DNA from: Pseudomonadota bacterium
GTDB taxonomy: Bacteria > Pseudomonadota > Gammaproteobacteria > Burkholderiales > Ferrovaceae
Assembly: GCA_021796835.1 (NCBI GenBank)
Contig: JAKABO010000001.1
Span: forward strand, 62,001 to 126,000
Direction of reading: 5' to 3'
Length of the DNA: 64,000 bases
Under the pieces are notes generated by a model, which had not been told where the DNA came from, searched no databases, and was given only the letters and a program-made list of their open reading frames with translations. A program made the translations under genes and the position numbers. Below, piece by piece: positions 63,134 through 64,000 of this stretch (position 1 is its first letter; each line of letters starts with the position of its first letter).

Positions 63134-64000
63134 ATTTCATCGCCGGATCGTTTCAACCAGAGAAAACCCAGTGCTCCGGCAGCGAGGGATGATAGAAGGA
63201 TGGCCAATTTTGATGCATCGATGATTTCCGCCCTTCCGGCAAAGGCCAGGTTGGCGATGAAGATGGACATCGTGAAGCCGATCCCTCCCAGAAGACCTGC
63301 TCCGAAAATGTGTCGCCACTTCAAGTCGGGCGGAAGTCGACAGACGTTCATTGCGACAGCCAGGAAACTTGCCAGGAAAATACCCACCGGTTTGCCGATC
63401 ACCAGGCCCGCGATAATCCCCCAACTGTTCATGCTCGACAGGCTTTGTTGCCATTCTGGCCCGATGACGAGCCCTGTATTGGCCAGGGCAAACAGGGGTA
63501 GGATAATAAAAGCCACTGGCTTGTGCAGGAAGTTTTCGAGTTGATGGGAAGGCGACTCTTCGTCTTCCGCCTTGGCGGAGAAGGGTAGGCTGAAGGCGAG
63601 CAGGACACCGGAAATAGTGGCATGAACCCCGGATTTGAACATAAAAAACCACATCAGGGCCCCGCCCAGCAAGTAGACCGGTACCGACATGACTTTGAAT
63701 GCCCGGTTAAGAATGAGGAGCAGAATAAACACGGCAAGCGCGCTCGCCAAATAGGTCAGGGAAAACTGCGCGGTATAAAACAGGGCAATCACGATGATTG
63801 CGCCAAGGTCGTCGATCACGGCGAGCGCCGTCAGAAATATCTTCAGTGATGCCGGCACCCGGCTACCCAGCATGGCCAGTACACCCAGAGCAAAGGCGAT
63901 GTCTGTCGCCATCGGTATGCCGGTTCCGGCTTGAGTTGGGGTTCCTGAGTTCAGCATGAAATGAATCGATGCCGGAACGCCGATCCCGCCGAGTGCGGCC
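63118..64000 (-). CDS. nhaA: Na+/H+ antiporter NhaA, 5'-truncated by window edge
   Basis: The frame stays open to base 64000 (ALGGIGVPASIHF precedes the track's ATG at 63957), so the N-terminus is outside the window. The visible 293 residues contain the ion-binding aspartate segments ATDIAFALGVLAMLG and TALAVIDDLGAIIVIALFY (the Asp pair at positions equal to 163/164) and helices through VIGKPVGIFLASFLAV. The C-terminal half of the antiporter is complete. It exchanges protons for sodium to control pH and sodium. Its stop overlaps the end of yeaD on the other strand. Confidence 0.93.
   Translation of the reverse strand, partial: AALGGIGVPASIHFMLNSGTPTQAGTGIPMATDIAFALGVLAMLGSRVPASLKIFLTALAVIDDLGAIIVIALFYTAQFSLTYLASALAVFILLLILNRAFKVMSVPVYLLGGALMWFFMFKSGVHATISGVLLAFSLPFSAKAEDEESPSHQLENFLHKPVAFIILPLFALANTGLVIGPEWQQSLSSMNSWGIIAGLVIGKPVGIFLASFLAVAMNVCRLPPDLKWRHIFGAGLLGGIGFTMSIFIANLAFAGRAEIIDASKLAILLSSLAAGALGFLWLKRSGDEIQTVV

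Overview
The window looks like a chromosomal segment of a Gram-negative proteobacterium, most likely a betaproteobacterium. The evidence is the trxB/ftsK/lolA arrangement, an rpsU-dnaG-rpoD block followed by a tRNA(CAT), LolA, OmpW, a TonB receptor, lipid A L-Ara4N genes and a quinol oxidase. No rRNA, CRISPR array, transposase or integrase was seen. The genus cannot be fixed from the sequence alone.

Layout. 1-8248: the tail of a UDP-GlcNAc 2-epimerase, glycogen phosphorylase, and a complete cyoABCDE operon (bo3-type quinol oxidase plus heme O synthase). 8411-17835: a cobalamin riboswitch and an eleven-gene corrin-ring operon of the early-cobalt (anaerobic) type: cbiM, F, X, C, D, ET, L, split G, H and a CbiW-like ferredoxin. 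CbiH carries a C-terminal ChuX/HutX-like heme-carrier domain, the most unusual architecture in the window. 17848-27383: an HD-GYP protein with a broken HD pair, a small secreted/membrane/lipoprotein trio, transaldolase, a histidine phosphatase, and a c-heme sensor kinase/response regulator/GGDEF-EAL operon behind a near-consensus sigma-28 promoter.

27387-28402 is a roughly 1-kb islet: a VapBC-type toxin-antitoxin pair bounded by a 46-bp direct repeat of the 3' part of tRNA-Ile(CAT), with no integrase. 28410-33410 is rpoD, dnaG and rpsU, interrupted by a HepT/MntA toxin-antitoxin pair and a decayed tRNA(CAT)-like 3' half next to a strong terminator. 33488-40370: a small unknown, SppA, PsiE, an Aer-like PAS protein, a CZB chemoreceptor and an EF-hand membrane protein.

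40434-47441 is an oxygen/iron-linked block: YceI, an Fnr regulator, OmpW and HemN (both with Fnr boxes in class II geometry), a TonB receptor whose ribosome site and GTG start sit inside a hairpin, and a PII protein. 47478-56270 is one long minus-strand run, trxB-arnT-arnE-arnB-arnC-arnA(formyltransferase)-arnA(dehydrogenase)-purE-purK. In it ArnA is split and arnD is absent. 56364-64000: ftsK, lolA, tRNA-Arg, tRNA-Pro, pteridine genes, a flavoprotein, a sugar-phosphate mutarotase and a partial nhaA.

Taken together the organism appears to switch between respiratory oxygen regimes (bo3 oxidase, Fnr, O2-independent HemN, redox PAS sensor), makes its own corrin ring, and is motile and chemotactic. 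It modifies its lipid A and carries small toxin-antitoxin modules around the tRNA(CAT)/rpoD locus.
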